From Methylophilaceae bacterium (GTDB taxonomy: Bacteria > Pseudomonadota > Gammaproteobacteria > Burkholderiales > Methylophilaceae): DNA of 64,000 nucleotides. Every line of letters starts with the position of its first letter. The first letter of the stretch is position 1. The position numbers and the translations under genes were made by a program. The stretch lies in contig JADHPM010000005.1 in the NCBI GenBank assembly GCA_016778465.1, positions 1 to 64,000 of the forward strand. Direction: 5' to 3'. This document shows, piece after piece, positions 10,748-20,695 of this stretch. The notes below the pieces were generated by a model that did no database searches, was not told the origin of the DNA, and worked only from the letters and a program-made list of their open reading frames with translations.

Positions 10748-10876
10748 TAGATCTGTAAATTAGATTATGTAAAAGAATACCATGGCAGTTGTGTCCTTAC
10801 AACGTTATAAGGCTGTTCAGCAATAATTCTGCCAACTAAATGTATAATGGTAAGACATTAAATTAAGAGATAGTTC

Positions 10877-11290
10877 ATGCTTTGGATAAAGTCATTTCAT
10901 ATAATTTTTATGGTAACTTGGTTTGCAGGGCTCTTTTATCTTCCACGATTATTTGTTTACCACGCAATGTCAAAGGACAAAATAAGTCATGAACGTTTTC
11001 TTGTTATGGAGAGAAAACTTTTTTATGGAATAATGACGCCCGGAGGAATTTTAACTATCATCTTTGGGTTATGGCTTTGGCTTGATTATGGGTTTGATGG
11101 CTTATGGTTACATATTAAAAGCGCCCTCGTGATCCTTTTAATTTTCTACCACTTACTTTGCTTAAAGTACCTCAACGCGTTTAAGCAAAATAAAAATGGG
11201 CATACTCATATTTACTTTCGATGGTTTAATGAGTTTCCGGTTGTAATTTTAATTTTAATTGTCTTTTTAGTCGTTCTGAAACCCCTATGA
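10877..11290 (+). CDS. hemJ: protoporphyrinogen oxidase HemJ-like membrane protein
   Basis: MLWIKSFHIIFMVTWFAGLFYLPRLFVYH HemJ signature, TM protein of 137 aa. Confidence 0.88.
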   Translation: MLWIKSFHIIFMVTWFAGLFYLPRLFVYHAMSKDKISHERFLVMERKLFYGIMTPGGILTIIFGLWLWLDYGFDGLWLHIKSALVILLIFYHLLCLKYLNAFKQNKNGHTHIYFRWFNEFPVVILILIVFLVVLKPL

Positions 11291-12216
11291 AAAATATACT
11301 GATTTGTGGATCCATAGCCTATGATTCCATCATGGTCTTTCAAGATAAATTTAAAAATCACATTTTGCCTGATCAAATTCATAATCTTAATATTTGTTTC
11401 TACGTGCCTGAAATGAAAAAAAATTTCGGGGGGACAGCTGGTAATATTGCTTACAATCTCAAATTACTAAGATCTAATCCGCTCATAATGGCAACATACG
11501 GCGATGATTTTGATCACTATAAAAAATGGCTTGAAAGTGTGGGTATTTCTAAAAAATACATGAAACAAATTAGTGGCATGTTTACCGCTCAAGCTTTTAT
11601 AACTACGGATCAAGATGATAATCAAATTACAGCATTTCATCCAGGCGCGATGACAGAGGCACATCAAAATTTGGTTTTAAATGTAACAGATAAAATCGAT
11701 TTGGCGATTATCTCACCTGATGGGAGGGACGCCATGATTCAGCATGCGCAAGAGTGCTTTAGCAAACAAATACCCTTCATCTTTGATCCGGGCCAAGGTT
11801 TGCCGATGTTTGATAAAAATGAATTGTTAACCTTTGTCGAACAAGCATCATACATTGCTGTGAATGACTATGAAGCCAAGCTTTTGCAAGACAAAATAAG
11901 TATGACTGCCAACGAAATAGCCTCTAAAGTTATCGCTCTCATCATTACAAAAGGTGCACATGGTTCAGAAATTTATGCTGATAATAAAATATATCAAATA
12001 GCCCCGATCAAAAAATCAAAACTTCTTGATCCAACTGGATGTGGTGATGCATTTCGTTCTGGCCTCATCTATGGTATTTCTGCTGGCTGGGAATGGTCAA
12101 AAATTGGGAAATTGGGATCCGTTATGGGGGCAATTAAGATTGGTTATGAGGGCGGGCAAAATCATCGCCCAACTATTTCAGAGATAGAGACATTATTCGG
12201 TGAAAAATTATACTAA
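11287..12216 (+). CDS. PfkB-family carbohydrate/adenosine kinase
   Basis: GGTAGNIAYNL and LDPTGCGDAFRSGLIYG PfkB signatures; ATGA overlap with hemJ. Confidence 0.9.
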   Translation: MKNILICGSIAYDSIMVFQDKFKNHILPDQIHNLNICFYVPEMKKNFGGTAGNIAYNLKLLRSNPLIMATYGDDFDHYKKWLESVGISKKYMKQISGMFTAQAFITTDQDDNQITAFHPGAMTEAHQNLVLNVTDKIDLAIISPDGRDAMIQHAQECFSKQIPFIFDPGQGLPMFDKNELLTFVEQASYIAVNDYEAKLLQDKISMTANEIASKVIALIITKGAHGSEIYADNKIYQIAPIKKSKLLDPTGCGDAFRSGLIYGISAGWEWSKIGKLGSVMGAIKIGYEGGQNHRPTISEIETLFGEKLY

Positions 12217-13023
12217 ATCTTTTTTATTCGCCTTGACTGAGGTGATTGTTGAATTAGCTAAGTCATAAGCTGAAAGGCTTCCCCCCCAAACACAACCACT
12301 GTCCAGTGATATACCATGTTTATGTCTTCTTATGCCAATCGCAGACCAATGACCCGTTAGAATACTTTTACCCTTAAGATGCCTTAGAGGCATGTCAAAC
12401 CATGGTTTTAGTTCGCTAGGAATATTTTCCAGATCACCTTTATAGTTATAATTAATGGAACCGTCAATCTTATTAAGACATCGCATTCTGGTCATTGTAT
12501 TAACAACAAAGCGATTTTTTTCCTGAGCGATTAATTTATGGTTCCACTTATTAGGAGAATTACCATACATATTTTGGAAAAAAATTTCGGGATTGCTTGT
12601 CAAATTTGTGCAAACCTGTTTTGATAGGTTCATTACATCATCAATCTTCCAGTCTGGGATTACCCCAGCATGAACCATTAGATGATTGTTTTCAAAATGA
12701 GTGAGGGGCCAATTTAAAACCCAATCAATTAATTTTTTTTTATTTGCAGAGTTGAGAATATCGTCAAAGGTATCTGTAGATTTTAATTTCGACTGTTTAA
12801 ATGCCACTGCCAAGAAGTGCAAATCATGATTACCTAAAATAGGATGGATACTATTCTGATTCTTATAGCACCAATCAAGTACCTGATATGAACCTAAACC
12901 TCGGTTAACTACATCCCCAACCAGCCAGAGTTGGTCTTTTTGTGGATTAAAGGAAATTTTGTCGAGTAAGTCCTGAAACGAATAGAAGCAACCCTGAATA
13001 TCACCAAGGGCGTATACTGTCAT
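12208..13023 (-). CDS. apaH: bis(5'-nucleosyl)-tetraphosphatase, symmetrical
   Basis: YALGDIQGCFYSFQDLL, WLVGDVVNRG, LGNHDLHFLAVA. Confidence 0.95.
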   Translation of the reverse strand: MTVYALGDIQGCFYSFQDLLDKISFNPQKDQLWLVGDVVNRGLGSYQVLDWCYKNQNSIHPILGNHDLHFLAVAFKQSKLKSTDTFDDILNSANKKKLIDWVLNWPLTHFENNHLMVHAGVIPDWKIDDVMNLSKQVCTNLTSNPEIFFQNMYGNSPNKWNHKLIAQEKNRFVVNTMTRMRCLNKIDGSINYNYKGDLENIPSELKPWFDMPLRHLKGKSILTGHWSAIGIRRHKHGISLDSGCVWGGSLSAYDLANSTITSVKANKKDLV

Positions 13024-13031
13024 TAATGTTG

Positions 13032-13505
13032 CTAAAAACTGGCGCCAGAATCGTTTGCCATTTGAATAACCGCTGCCGCAACCTCTTCATCCGATAATGA
13101 TGCATTTCCACCTTTTGCAGGCATTGTTCGTATGCCATTGATTGCGTTATAAATTAGGGTATCTTTACCCTGTGCAATTCTTGGAGCCCATTGATCAGCA
13201 TCTCCGATTTTAGGAGCATTCATGATTCCTGCACCATGACATAAAACACAGTTGGCCTGAACAATCTTGTCAGCAGATATTGAACCGGATTCCTCTGAGA
13301 CTGTTTCAGCCACTTTCACTTGAGCGACTGGCTGCGTATTCTCTTGAGCAGCACTACTTTCTGCTACAACAGGAGAGGTGGGTGCAGTTTGGTCTGTAGA
13401 TTTTCCTGATACCAATAGTGTTATTATTAAAACGGCACCAACAAATGAACCAATAACGATTCCAGTTGCTTCAATTACACCTCTTAAATTGCTTTGCTTA
13501 CTCAT
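13032..13505 (-). CDS. membrane-anchored cytochrome c5-like protein
   Basis: N-terminal TM, Ala/Pro-rich linker, CVLCH heme motif, IRTMPAKGGNASLSDEEV. Confidence 0.88.
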   Translation of the reverse strand: MSKQSNLRGVIEATGIVIGSFVGAVLIITLLVSGKSTDQTAPTSPVVAESSAAQENTQPVAQVKVAETVSEESGSISADKIVQANCVLCHGAGIMNAPKIGDADQWAPRIAQGKDTLIYNAINGIRTMPAKGGNASLSDEEVAAAVIQMANDSGASF

Positions 13506-13522
13506 AAAGTTTCCTTACATAA

Positions 13523-14434
13523 CTAGATAAATTTATATTTAAAATAATGGTCGATAAGCAGGGCCAAGAATATTAACCCAAGATACAAAATGGAGTATCT
13601 GAATATTTTCATTGATAGTTTATCAGAATATTCTCGGTAGAGCATCACTACATAATAGAGAAAAATAACATTGAGGATAGTTGCTATGACTAAATAAATT
13701 AAACCTGTCATGCCAACGCTAAAGGGCATCATGGTGACGATGACAAGAATAATTGTGTATAACAAAATTTGCAATAAAGTGAATTTTTCACCATGCGTAA
13801 CAGGTAACATGGGCATTCCAGCTTTCGCATATTCCTCTCTTCGATAAAGTGCTAGCGCCCAAAAATGGGGCGGTGTCCAGCAAAAGATAATCAAAAATAA
13901 TATTAGAGCCTCAGGTGAAACGGAATTGTTGACTGCAGCCCACCCCAAGACGGGTGGCATAGCACCGGATGCACCACCAATCACAATATTCATTGGCGTG
14001 GCTGGCTTTAAAAAAACAGTGTAGATGACCGCATAAGCAAAGAAGGTTGCGAGGGTAAGCCACATAGTTAAAGGGTTCACTAGCTGGTGCAGAATCATTA
14101 GACCTGTCCCACCTAAGAATGTCGAAAACACAATCGTTTCTTTTTGTGTAAGCTTACCCGTGGGTAGAGGGCGCCCTCTTGTTCGCGCCATTAACGAATC
14201 AATTTTTTCTTCGATTAAGCAATTAAATGCCGCCGCAGCCCCGCATACGAAAGCAATACCAATACTCGTAAATACTAATATTTCAATAGGAACCATGACC
14301 GGAGTGGCTAGAAACATTCCTATAATTGCTGTAAATACGATGAGATAGGTCACACGCGGTTTACACAGCGCATAAAAATTCTTTAAATTTTTAAAGTAGC
14401 TATTGTAGCTGCTTATTATAAAAATCTTATTCAT
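13523..14434 (-). CDS. ctaB: protoheme IX farnesyltransferase (heme O synthase)
   Basis: [51 protein letters not shown]. Confidence 0.95.
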   Translation of the reverse strand: MNKIFIISSYNSYFKNLKNFYALCKPRVTYLIVFTAIIGMFLATPVMVPIEILVFTSIGIAFVCGAAAAFNCLIEEKIDSLMARTRGRPLPTGKLTQKETIVFSTFLGGTGLMILHQLVNPLTMWLTLATFFAYAVIYTVFLKPATPMNIVIGGASGAMPPVLGWAAVNNSVSPEALILFLIIFCWTPPHFWALALYRREEYAKAGMPMLPVTHGEKFTLLQILLYTIILVIVTMMPFSVGMTGLIYLVIATILNVIFLYYVVMLYREYSDKLSMKIFRYSILYLGLIFLALLIDHYFKYKFI

Positions 14435-15413
14435 GTAGAGGCGTTAATCTTGAGTTAATAATTACCAATATTATAACCAAAAGTGCTGCTCCTAGGTTGT
14501 GAATTGTAGCCAGAGCAATAGGAAGATGAAGTAATAAATTTGCGACGCCAATTACAAATTGAGTAAATATTAAAAACAAAAGAATATTTCTGTAAAACGC
14601 TAACCCCGGAGAGCTTTTTAGCAAATAGAAAAAATATAAGATTACACCCGTTAGAATAATTGCGCCTACTCGATGGACCCATTGAATTGCATGCAATGCT
14701 TGTATGGAAAGAGCTTCTCCACTTGCAGTCATACCCAAATCTCTAAATATAGAAAAGCCGTCAGAAAAATTCATATCAGGGACAAGTGAACCATGACAAG
14801 TTGGATAGTCTGTGCATGCAAGTGCTGCATAGTTTGTACTCGTCCATCCCCCCAATAAGATTTGAACGAACAAAAGAAATAATGAAAGTCGCGCAATACT
14901 CAGCGTGTGTGAATCAGTATTAAATTGATTATTTTGCGTACCCACATGCCGGTGAGTGATATAAGTAATTATGCCCAAAACAGTCATACCACCAATAAGA
15001 TGTGCTGTGACAATTGCAGGCTGTAATAATTTCGTGACTGTCCACATGCCCAAAGCTGCCTGAAAACCAACTAGCGCTAGCAAGAAAAAGGGGACTTTAA
15101 GTGAGACTTTAATCTCTTGCCTTAGCTTATATGATTTGACTGCAATAAATAAAATCATCAAACCAAGTATTCCCGCGATATAACGATGAATCATTTCTAT
15201 CCAAGCTTTATCGGTTTCAACAATACTATCTGGGAACTGCTGAAGCGCCTGATTTATTGCCTCCTCACTCTCTGGAACAGTTAGCGTGCCATAACATCCC
15301 GGCCAATCTGGACAACCCAATCCTGCATCTGTTAAGCGAACATATGAGCCAAATACAACGACGCACAAGGTTAGAAGAGTTGATGCCACTAATATTCTTT
15401 TGAACCAAATCAT
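14427..15413 (-). CDS. ctaA: heme A synthase (COX15/CtaA)
   Basis: [50 protein letters not shown]. Confidence 0.95.
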   Translation of the reverse strand: MIWFKRILVASTLLTLCVVVFGSYVRLTDAGLGCPDWPGCYGTLTVPESEEAINQALQQFPDSIVETDKAWIEMIHRYIAGILGLMILFIAVKSYKLRQEIKVSLKVPFFLLALVGFQAALGMWTVTKLLQPAIVTAHLIGGMTVLGIITYITHRHVGTQNNQFNTDSHTLSIARLSLFLLFVQILLGGWTSTNYAALACTDYPTCHGSLVPDMNFSDGFSIFRDLGMTASGEALSIQALHAIQWVHRVGAIILTGVILYFFYLLKSSPGLAFYRNILLFLIFTQFVIGVANLLLHLPIALATIHNLGAALLVIILVIINSRLTPLHE

Positions 15414-15467
15414 TATTTTGTCTTTCTAAACAGGGTTGCTATAAAATGGATAAAATTATACCTTTTT

Positions 15468-15986
15468 ATGAAAAAAAATATGAAGATTAAAGTTTTTTTT
15501 ACCATTACTATTATCTTTCTTAGTGTGCTTTTTTTGCTAAGCGTTCAAAAAGAAACAGTTGCAAAAATAAATATGACAACCATTGATGGGGGCGAAATTT
15601 CCACGAGTGAACTTATTGGAAAAGTCTATTTGATTAATTTTTGGGCAACTGATTGCCCTGGCTGTATTAAAGAGATGCCTGACCTTATAGAAACATATAA
15701 TACTAACAAGCATCGCAATTTTGAAATTCTTGCGGTGTCTATGTATTACGACCCTCCGAGTCGGGTCATGACATACGTAAAAAATAACCCTCTACCATTT
15801 CCTGTAATCATGGACATTAAAAAAGATGTCATAAAACACTTTGAGGACGTAAAATTGACACCCACATCAATTTTAATAAATCACGAAGGAAAGATTGTGA
15901 ATACAATAATTGGTGAAATTGAGTTCAAGCAGTTTAACAAAGCCCTAGACATTCTCTTACTTGAGGCTAGCCAGCATTCCTTATGA
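15468..15986 (+). CDS. TlpA-like thiol:disulfide redoxin
   Basis: N-terminal TM, YLINFWATDCPGCIKEMPDL (CxxC thioredoxin motif), LTPTSILINHEGKI. Confidence 0.9.
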   Translation: MKKNMKIKVFFTITIIFLSVLFLLSVQKETVAKINMTTIDGGEISTSELIGKVYLINFWATDCPGCIKEMPDLIETYNTNKHRNFEILAVSMYYDPPSRVMTYVKNNPLPFPVIMDIKKDVIKHFEDVKLTPTSILINHEGKIVNTIIGEIEFKQFNKALDILLLEASQHSL

Positions 15987-16548
15987 GTCTCTCAATATCT
16001 CTTATAATTCCCTTAGGCTCAATGTCATCCTTATATTGCATCATTATAAATCCATACGGATCAATTAAATAAAATGACGTATCATTAAATTGAGCAATGG
16101 AGTTAAAGCTATTTTTGACACGCGCGAAGTCTTTCATAGAATTATCTAGTATTTTTTGACCAAGATAATCTTGGGAAAGTGAGCTCCAATCCAAAACGTT
16201 GTTTGAAATCAATAAACGATCAACTTTGTCCACATTTTTTCCAAGAGCTAAGCGAATTTGTCTGACTTGATAAAGCTTTTTATTGCATGTATCGTCACAT
16301 TCCTTGTCTACAAAAAATACTAGGGTCCAGCGACCTGAAATCGTCTCAAGTTGACTATTATCCTCAAGCTTGGCAGACTCAATTTCTCCGACAGGAATAA
16401 CGGGTTCTACAAGGATGCCATTCTCAATGCTAGTCATTTTATTTTTATAATCTGAAAAAAACACCAAGTACCAAGAGAAAGCAATGGGCAAAAAGAATAT
16501 TAAAATAAGGCCAATAAGTACAAGGCGGCTCTTGGTTAATTTGTTCAT
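15967..16548 (-). CDS. Sco-like / cytochrome oxidase assembly-associated membrane protein
   Basis: Start revised to MNKLTKSRL (ORF track starts at 16611), giving an ATGA overlap with SURF1; N-terminal TM; thioredoxin-fold-like WTLVFFVDKECDDTCNKKL with CxxxC, FYLIDPYGFIMMQY. Confidence 0.7.
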   Translation of the reverse strand: MNKLTKSRLVLIGLILIFFLPIAFSWYLVFFSDYKNKMTSIENGILVEPVIPVGEIESAKLEDNSQLETISGRWTLVFFVDKECDDTCNKKLYQVRQIRLALGKNVDKVDRLLISNNVLDWSSLSQDYLGQKILDNSMKDFARVKNSFNSIAQFNDTSFYLIDPYGFIMMQYKDDIEPKGIIRDIERLIRNAG

Positions 16549-17279
16549 GATTTTCTTCTCATTGAAAGCCTTAAAAAAATAATTAATAATGTAATCGCAA
16601 ATGCAAACCATTGAAATGCATATCCATAATTTTTTTCTGACTGAGGAACAGGTAAAGAAAAATTACTAATCAAATTCTGGTCAACAATTGGGTCTAAAAA
16701 AATCATATAAGGAAGAAACTGTGTTGAATAAAAGGAGTTTATCTCTTCAATATCAATTCTTTGTAGCCTAATCATGGAAGCATTTATAACCTCAATATTG
16801 TCCTCGCCCAACTTAATTCCTGAAACAGGAAACTTGACCAAATGACCCTCTATATTATCTAATTTTGAGATGCTCTCAATGACTGGGATGATTTTTCTAG
16901 TTGATAAATTGGGTTGCCATCCACGATTAACGAGAATTGACCATGGCGAACCCTCCAATTTAAAAGGGGTAATGATATTAAACCCTGCAGTTTGATTAAG
17001 TATTTGATTATCTAAAAGAATATTTTTTTCAACATAAAATGAACCATTACCCCTAGCTTTTCTCCATAAAAAAGTGTCCGAATTAATTTCAGATTCTCTA
17101 TTAAGATCAATCTTAGTGGCCTCTTGGCGTGATTTATATTGATCATTTATTACTTTTTTTTGTTCAGCGCGATCTAGTTGCCAAAAACCCAATCGGATAA
17201 ATAAAGCAAAGAATATTAAAAAAACTAGCGTTGGTATAAATTTAAACTTAAACTGAATATTATTAATATATTTTCTCAT
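16545..17279 (-). CDS. SURF1 family cytochrome oxidase biogenesis protein (start possibly 17300)
   Basis: FIRLGFWQLDRAEQK, VNRGWQP, YAFQWFAFA; TM at both ends. Confidence 0.92.
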   Translation of the reverse strand: MRKYINNIQFKFKFIPTLVFLIFFALFIRLGFWQLDRAEQKKVINDQYKSRQEATKIDLNRESEINSDTFLWRKARGNGSFYVEKNILLDNQILNQTAGFNIITPFKLEGSPWSILVNRGWQPNLSTRKIIPVIESISKLDNIEGHLVKFPVSGIKLGEDNIEVINASMIRLQRIDIEEINSFYSTQFLPYMIFLDPIVDQNLISNFSLPVPQSEKNYGYAFQWFAFAITLLIIFLRLSMRRKS

Positions 17280-17300
17280 TAATCTAACTATTGGACCCAA

Positions 17301-17501
17301 ATGTTTAAAGCAGTCATCATTGCAGTTCTTATTATAATTCTATTATCTCTAACAAAAGGTCTGCATTTTTTAATGAAAGATGATGATCAGTCAAAGAAAA
17401 TGGTAAAGTCACTTACCATTCGCGTGGTTCTCTCTATATTTCTTTTCTTGTTAATTTTATTTGGCTATTGGATGGGCTGGATCACCCCCAACCAATTATA
17501 A
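17301..17501 (+). CDS. DUF2909 / twin-TM small membrane protein
   Basis: 66 aa, two TM helices, conserved position between coxC and surf1. Confidence 0.8.
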   Translation: MFKAVIIAVLIIILLSLTKGLHFLMKDDDQSKKMVKSLTIRVVLSIFLFLLILFGYWMGWITPNQL

Positions 17502-17532
17502 AAAAAGCCACCTTTGCGGTGGCTTTTTTTTA
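17500..17532. terminator. Bidirectional rho-independent terminator
   Basis: AAAAAAAGCCACCTTTGCGGTGGCTTTTTTTT, between the convergent DUF2909 gene and coxC. Confidence 0.93.
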
Positions 17533-18408
17533 AATCCAGTAAACAAATATAAATAATCCAAGCCACACAACATCAACAAAGTGCCAATACCATGCAACTG
17601 CTTCAAAAGCAAAATGATCTTTCTTTGTAAAATGACCTTTAAGGCACCTTAAAAGTATCACTAAAAGCATAACTGCCCCCATCGTCACATGAAATCCATG
17701 GAAACCTGTAAGCATATAAAATGTAGAACCATAGATACCAGAATTTAGAGTAATGTTGAGATCATTCATTGCATGAGCGTATTCTTCAACCTGAAAATAT
17801 ACAAAGATGAAACCAAGGGCAACCGTTAAGAACAACCAAAGTACTAACTTTTGACGATTACCAGCCTTTAATGCCCAATGCGCCAAAGTAACTGTTACTC
17901 CACTTGCAAGTAATAATGCAGTATTCAGAGCGGGTATACCCCAAGCAGGGATGACATCCTTATACTCAGTAAACTTCGATGGGTCAGGCATAACGCTTAA
18001 GGGCCAAGATGCTTGAAATGAATCCCACAAAAATTGATGTGTACCATTATGGCCACCGTGACCTTCACCACCTAGCCAAGGGATCGAGAACATTCTTGCG
18101 TAAAATAAAGCGCCAAAAAAAGCAGCAAAGAACATGACCTCTGAAAATATAAACCACCCCATACCCATTCTAAAACTGGTATCAACCTGCTTACTGTACT
18201 TTCCAGAAGTAGATTCGTTGATTACATCATTGAACCAGCCCACAAACATATAAACAACTGCTGCAGCACCAATAAGTAAGACATAATTGGCATTTGGGTT
18301 GTCATTGAATAACATCCCTCCGCCAATGAATGTTGTAAATAAAGCTAATGATCCTACGAGTGGCCATTTACTGCTATGAGGGACATAGTAAATGTCTTTA
18401 CTAGCCAT
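17530..18408 (-). CDS. ctaE: cytochrome c oxidase subunit III
   Basis: GWFIFSEVMFFAAFFGALFYAR, FYMLTGFHGFHVTMG, WYWHFVDVVWLGLF. Confidence 0.96.
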   Translation of the reverse strand: MASKDIYYVPHSSKWPLVGSLALFTTFIGGGMLFNDNPNANYVLLIGAAAVVYMFVGWFNDVINESTSGKYSKQVDTSFRMGMGWFIFSEVMFFAAFFGALFYARMFSIPWLGGEGHGGHNGTHQFLWDSFQASWPLSVMPDPSKFTEYKDVIPAWGIPALNTALLLASGVTVTLAHWALKAGNRQKLVLWLFLTVALGFIFVYFQVEEYAHAMNDLNITLNSGIYGSTFYMLTGFHGFHVTMGAVMLLVILLRCLKGHFTKKDHFAFEAVAWYWHFVDVVWLGLFIFVYWI

Positions 18409-18434
18409 AATTTCTCCCTTTCTTAAATTTTAAA

Positions 18435-18968
18435 TTATGATTTATCTGGTTTGGCCCTAAAAAACGTGTAGGACAGAGTTAATAAATCAACATTTTCAGG
18501 TAGGTCTTTATCTACCTCAAACCGAACGACCATCTCTTTAGTCTCACCAGCTTCCAGTAGCTGATTTACAAAACAAAAACACTCAGATTTCTTAAAATAT
18601 AACGACCCTTCACCCGGCATAACGCTTGGTATCGCTTGCCCAATTACATCACCGTTATACATATTCTCAACGGTGTAAACCGCTTCATAGAATTTTCCCA
18701 ACTGAACATGCATAGTTGTTTGTTTTGCTTTCATCCTCCAAGGCAAATCACCATTTATATTGGAGTCAAATTGTACCCTTACAATTCTGTCAGAGGCTAT
18801 GTTTTCTTTCTCATTTTCAGTAACTACGTTTACCGTTCGACCATTTAACCCTGTAATCTCGCAAAAAACATCATAAAGGGGAACCATAGCGTAACCGAAA
18901 CCAAACATTAACAATGTCACAAAAAACAACATCAAGGTTGTTTTTTTTATTTTTGTTTTTTCACTCAT
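18435..18968 (-). CDS. ctaG: cytochrome c oxidase assembly protein CtaG/Cox11
   Basis: GYAMVPLYDVFCEITGLNG, VRVQFDSNINGDLPWRM, CFCFVNQLLEAGE. Confidence 0.95.
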   Translation of the reverse strand: MSEKTKIKKTTLMLFFVTLLMFGFGYAMVPLYDVFCEITGLNGRTVNVVTENEKENIASDRIVRVQFDSNINGDLPWRMKAKQTTMHVQLGKFYEAVYTVENMYNGDVIGQAIPSVMPGEGSLYFKKSECFCFVNQLLEAGETKEMVVRFEVDKDLPENVDLLTLSYTFFRAKPDKS

Positions 18969-19081
18969 TAAACGCTATGCATTAAAACAAATCCAAGATA
19001 AAAGGCGCCAGCAACTACCCCTAAAAAAATTGCAAGGCGCTTATTCTTTTTACCAAGTTCGCTCTTCGAAAATTTAGCCAC
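18968..19081 (-). CDS. cytochrome oxidase small assembly protein-like sORF (37 aa, GTG start)
   Basis: Read by hand on the minus strand: VAKFSKSELGKKNKRLAIFLGVVAGAFYLGFVLMHSV*; single TM; stop overlaps the ctaG ATG by 1 nt; absent from the ORF track. Confidence 0.8.
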   Translation of the reverse strand: MAKFSKSELGKKNKRLAIFLGVVAGAFYLGFVLMHSV

Positions 19082-19085
19082 CAAA

Positions 19086-20669
19086 TTACATCTCAAGCAT
19101 TTGTTTGGTTAATTTTGGTGGAGTTTCAAATGTATGGTGAGGTGCAGGTGATGGGACGTACCATTCAAGACCCCTAGCTCCCTCCCAAGCTTTATCTTTT
19201 GCTTTTTTTCCACCTAGGGCACACTTAATTACGATATAGACAAACAATAGCTGTGTTAAACCGTAAGCGAAACCACCGATGCTTGAAATCATATTAAAAT
19301 CGGCAAACTGAATATTGTAATCTGGAATCCTCCTTGGCATACCAGCTAATCCAAGGAAATGTTGCGGGAAGAAAAGCACATTTGCTGCGATGGTTGATAA
19401 CCAGAAATGAATCTTACCCAGTTTTTCATCGTACATGTAGCCTGTCCACTTCGGAAGCCAATAATAAACCGCGGACATAAGAGCAAAAACTGCACCAGTA
19501 AGCAATACATAATGGAAATGCGCTACAACAAAGTAAGTATCATGATATTGGAAGTCAACCGGGGCCATGCCGAGCATTAAACCTGAGAAGCCTCCAATTG
19601 TGAAAAGTATCACAAACGCAATAGCAAATAACATAGGTGTCTCAAAGGTCATTGCACCGCGCCACATAGTAGCCATCCAGTTAAATACTTTCACGCCTGT
19701 TGGGACAGCAATCAGCATAGTTGCATACATGAAAAAGAGTTCACCTTTGAGCGGCATACCTACTGTGAACATATGGTGAGCCCAAACAACAAAAGATAAA
19801 ATCGCGATAGATGCTGTTGCGTAAACCATTGACGCATATCCAAATAGCGGCTTCCTTGAAAATGCAGGGATAACTTGTGAAATAATACCGAAAGCTGGTA
19901 GAGCAAGGATATACACTTCAGGGTGTCCAAAGAACCAGAAAATATGTTGGAACATGACAGGATCACCACCACCGGCAGCGTCAAAAAAACTTGTTCCAAA
20001 GTATTTGTCGGTCAAAAGCATGGTCACCGCACCTGCAAGAACTGGAAGGGCAGCGATTAAGAGGAAAGAGGTTATAACCCAAGTCCAGACAAATAAAGGC
20101 ATTTGCATTAATGACATACCTGGAGCGCGCATATTAAATACTGTCGCAATAATATTAATAGCACCCATGATAGAAGAAATGCCAAGAAAGTGGATCGCAA
20201 ATATTAAGAAGGGGAAAGCATCGCCCGTTTGCAGTACAAGAGGTGGGTACATTGTCCATCCACCTGCAGGTCCTCCACCTTCCATGAATAAGGTACTAAT
20301 AAGCAAGGCAAAACCAAAAGGCAGGATCCAGAAGCTCATATTATTCATTCTAGGTAGCGCCATATCGGGCGCGCCAATCATCAAGGGAATCATCCAGTTT
20401 GCAAGTCCGACCCCTGCTGGCATCACCGCACCAAAAATCATAATTAGAGCATGTACTGTAACCATTGAGTTATAAAATTGTGGGTCAACGAACTGAAGTC
20501 CGGGCTGGAATAACTCAGCACGAATAATCATAGCCATTGCACCCCCAACAAAAAACATGGTTAGCGCAAATATGAGATAGAGGGTCCCAATGTCTTTATG
20601 GTTTGTCGAATAAATCCACCTTTTTAAACCTGATGGTGCATGATCATGATCGTGTGCAAGTGTACTCAT
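19086..20669 (-). CDS. ctaD: cytochrome c oxidase subunit I
   Basis: WIYSTNHKDIGTLYLIF, WFFGHPEVYILALPAFGIISQ, HDTYFVVAHFHYVL. Confidence 0.98.
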   Translation of the reverse strand: MSTLAHDHDHAPSGLKRWIYSTNHKDIGTLYLIFALTMFFVGGAMAMIIRAELFQPGLQFVDPQFYNSMVTVHALIMIFGAVMPAGVGLANWMIPLMIGAPDMALPRMNNMSFWILPFGFALLISTLFMEGGGPAGGWTMYPPLVLQTGDAFPFLIFAIHFLGISSIMGAINIIATVFNMRAPGMSLMQMPLFVWTWVITSFLLIAALPVLAGAVTMLLTDKYFGTSFFDAAGGGDPVMFQHIFWFFGHPEVYILALPAFGIISQVIPAFSRKPLFGYASMVYATASIAILSFVVWAHHMFTVGMPLKGELFFMYATMLIAVPTGVKVFNWMATMWRGAMTFETPMLFAIAFVILFTIGGFSGLMLGMAPVDFQYHDTYFVVAHFHYVLLTGAVFALMSAVYYWLPKWTGYMYDEKLGKIHFWLSTIAANVLFFPQHFLGLAGMPRRIPDYNIQFADFNMISSIGGFAYGLTQLLFVYIVIKCALGGKKAKDKAWEGARGLEWYVPSPAPHHTFETPPKLTKQMLEM

Positions 20670-20695
20670 AAATAAATCCTAAATTTAAATTAAAG

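Noticed and set aside
19567-20475. Plus-strand ORFs opposite ctaD (e.g. 19954-20475, 173 aa)
   Set aside because: Antisense to the unambiguous cytochrome oxidase subunit I gene; Pro/Ile/Lys-rich shadow composition.
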